From an uncultured Collinsella sp. (GTDB lineage: Bacteria; Actinomycetota; Coriobacteriia; Coriobacteriales; Coriobacteriaceae): 7,617 bases of DNA. This document shows, in pieces, positions 6,494 to 7,617 of this stretch. The notes under the pieces were generated by a model. It was not told the origin of the DNA. It saw only the letters and a program-made list of their open reading frames with translations, and did no database searches. Location: positions 1-7,617 of the forward strand of contig CAAENW010000082.1 of NCBI GenBank assembly GCA_900757265.1, in the 5' to 3' direction. Each line of letters starts with the position of its first letter. The stretch's first letter is position 1. Both the position numbers and the translations under genes were made by a program.

Positions 6494-7519
6494 TTAGCGC
6501 GCCGCGTACTCGAGCATGCGGTCGAGCGTGAGCTTGGCCTGGTCTGCCGCCTCGTCCGAGACGCCGATCTGCACCTCGCCCTCGCCCGTCTCCAGGCAGC
6601 GCACGAGCTTTTCGAGCGTGATGAGGTCCATGTTGACGCAGGTGGGCTGCACCGCGGGGAAGTGGAACTTCTTGCCGGTGCCCCGGCAGCGGCGCTCGAG
6701 CTCGTAGAGCACGCCGCGGACCGTCACGATAATGAACTCGCTGGCGTCGGACTCCTCGGCATACTTGATGATGCCGGCGGTGGAGCCGATGTAGTCGGCC
6801 TCGGCCAGGACGTCGGCCTTGCACTCAGGATGCGCCAGCACGAGCGCGTCGGGGTGGGCCTCCGTCGCGTCGACGATCTGCTCGACGGTGATGATGTGAT
6901 GGCGCGGGCAGTAGCCGTTGTTGAGGATGACGTGCTTTTGCGGCACCTGCTCGGCTACGAAGCGGCCCAGGTTTTGGTCGGGGATGAACAGGACGTGCTG
7001 CTGCGGCAGCTCGGACACGATCTTGACGGCGTTGGAGCTGGTGACGCACACGTCGCTCCAGCTCTTGATCTCGACCGTGGAGTTGACGTAGCAGACCACG
7101 GCAAGATCGTCACCGTACTCGGCGCGCGCTGCATCGACTGTCTCGCGCTTGACCATGTGCGCCATGGGGCAGTCCGCGCCCGGCTCGGGCAGCAGCACGG
7201 TCTTAGTGGGATTGAGCAGCTTGGCGCTCTCGCCCATAAACTCCACGCCGCACAGCACGATGGTCTGCTGCGGCAGGCTCTTGGCGAGCTTAGCCAGGTA
7301 GAAGCTGTCGCCGACGTAATCAGCCACGGCCTGCACCTCGGGCGCCACGTAATAGTGCGCTAAGATCACCGCGTCACGTTGGGTTTTTAGTTGCTGAATG
7401 GCCTCGACGAGCTCTGCGGGCACCAATGCCGCGCGCTCCGTTGCCGTCGCTGCCGATGCCAGGCCGGCCGCAATGTCGCGTGCAAGCTCCGATGCATCCA
7501 TGTTCGCGCTCTGTGCCAT
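6494..7519 (-). CDS. nadA: Quinolinate synthase A ([4Fe-4S] enzyme)
   Basis: NadA condenses iminoaspartate from NadB with dihydroxyacetone phosphate to give quinolinate. The 341-aa product shows the triplicated NadA fold motifs: AHYYVAPEVQAVADYVGDSF (54-73), FMGESAKLLNP (94-104), PGADCPMA (113-120), VTSSNAVKIV (159-168), PDQNLGRFVA (180-189), NNGYCPRHH (200-208), AHPECKADV (229-237), GSTAGI (245-250) and QPTCVNMDLITLEKL (291-305). Cys117, Cys204 and Cys294 match the three cluster ligands: the first two are 87 residues apart, as in E. coli (113/200) and Pyrococcus (83/170). The fourth iron site is left open for substrate, as known for the family. ATG 7519 is chosen because AGAGG lies 7 nt upstream; a TTG one codon earlier is too close to it. 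First gene of the nad operon, directly behind the palindromic operator and promoter. Confidence 0.97.
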   Translation of the reverse strand: MAQSANMDASELARDIAAGLASAATATERAALVPAELVEAIQQLKTQRDAVILAHYYVAPEVQAVADYVGDSFYLAKLAKSLPQQTIVLCGVEFMGESAKLLNPTKTVLLPEPGADCPMAHMVKRETVDAARAEYGDDLAVVCYVNSTVEIKSWSDVCVTSSNAVKIVSELPQQHVLFIPDQNLGRFVAEQVPQKHVILNNGYCPRHHIITVEQIVDATEAHPDALVLAHPECKADVLAEADYIGSTAGIIKYAEESDASEFIIVTVRGVLYELERRCRGTGKKFHFPAVQPTCVNMDLITLEKLVRCLETGEGEVQIGVSDEAADQAKLTLDRMLEYAAR

Positions 7520-7554
7520 CAAGGCCCCTCTCTTTTGGCGAATCTTGGGGCTTT

Positions 7555-7583
7555 AGTATGACACCTGGCTTTACAGCTGACAA
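7555..7583 (-). promoter_or_regulatory. Sigma70-type promoter of the nadA-nadB-nadC-niaR operon
   Basis: Read on the minus strand, TTGTCA (7578-7583) is a 5/6 match to the -35 box and CATACT (7555-7560) a 4/6 match to the -10 box, separated by exactly 17 nt. A TG one base before the -10 gives an extended -10 (TG-T-CATACT). Transcription would start near 7547, leaving a leader of about 28 nt with the AGAGG ribosome binding site. The -35 box lies mainly in the loop of the palindrome at 7561-7604, and the spacer is one of its arms, so a bound repressor would exclude RNA polymerase. Confidence 0.75.
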
Positions 7584-7604
7584 GACAGCTGTAAAGCCAG
7601 GTGT
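7561..7604. promoter_or_regulatory. Perfect 19-bp inverted repeat, probable NiaR operator
   Basis: ACACCTGGCTTTACAGCTG (7561-7579) and its exact reverse complement (7586-7604) are separated by ACAAGA. Each arm holds two related words: ACACCT and TTTACAGCT on the left, AGCTGTAAAG and AGGTGTAAAG on the right, so four half-sites may bind two repressor dimers. The dyad covers the nad promoter, and the operon it controls encodes a NiaR-type repressor as its last gene. The central TGTCTTGTCA on the minus strand, and the CACCT/AGGTG words, resemble what I recall of NiaR sites in Bacillus and Thermotoga; I could not check this. It could also form an mRNA or DNA hairpin, but it lies upstream of the predicted transcription start, which favours an operator. 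Confidence 0.78.
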
Positions 7605-7617
7605 AAAGTTGGAATAA

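Noticed and set aside
6438..6824. Upstream extension of the nadB frame (129 further codons)
   Set aside because: The extension lies inside the nadA coding sequence in another frame and is Arg/Pro/Gly-rich nonsense. The FAD motif sits at the expected distance from the GTG at 6437, which has its own ribosome binding site.
7520..7522. TTG start one codon upstream for nadA
   Set aside because: It is only 4 nt from the Shine-Dalgarno, whereas the adjoining ATG is at 7 nt and is the preferred codon.

Overview
The window looks like the chromosome of a high-GC, anaerobic actinobacterium, most likely from the Coriobacteriia (a Collinsella-type organism). Four things suggest this: a G+C-rich sequence with strong third-position bias; dnaK followed directly by grpE, the actinobacterial order, with no CIRCE element; a small clostridial-type 2[4Fe-4S] ferredoxin; and de novo NAD genes ending in a NiaR-type repressor. 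The taxon is inferred from gene content and style, not from a marker gene.

Layout. Bases 1-2719 (minus strand) hold the chaperone genes dnaK and grpE. grpE runs off the left edge, and dnaJ and an hspR-type regulator may follow outside the window. Bases 2720-3261 are a divergent, gene-free stretch. It contains a cluster of TTGAG/CTCAA words, several long-range and local inverted repeats, and a plus-strand intrinsic terminator with no gene in front of it, so a small structured RNA is possible. A 61-aa ferredoxin gene follows (3262-3447, plus strand). A bidirectional terminator and a separate 20-bp inverted repeat of mobile-palindrome character separate it from the convergent NAD operon.

Bases 3652-7519 (minus strand) form a compact operon, nadA-nadB-nadC-niaR. 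NadB oxidises L-aspartate to iminoaspartate. NadA (a [4Fe-4S] enzyme) condenses iminoaspartate with dihydroxyacetone phosphate to quinolinate. NadC converts quinolinate to nicotinate mononucleotide. NiaR is expected to repress the operon when niacin is plentiful. Just upstream of nadA is a perfect 19-bp inverted repeat whose right half, read in the transcript direction, fills the spacer of a good sigma70-type promoter. It is the most convincing regulatory site in the window. A 15-bp imperfect hairpin lies between nadA and nadB.

The protein-coding content is conventional. I saw no defence system, phage, CRISPR array, toxin-antitoxin pair or obviously new protein system. What merits a second look is mostly non-coding: the nad operator/promoter, the structured dnaK-ferredoxin intergenic region, the 67-bp palindromic element, the nadA-nadB hairpin, and a strong internal ribosome binding site inside grpE.
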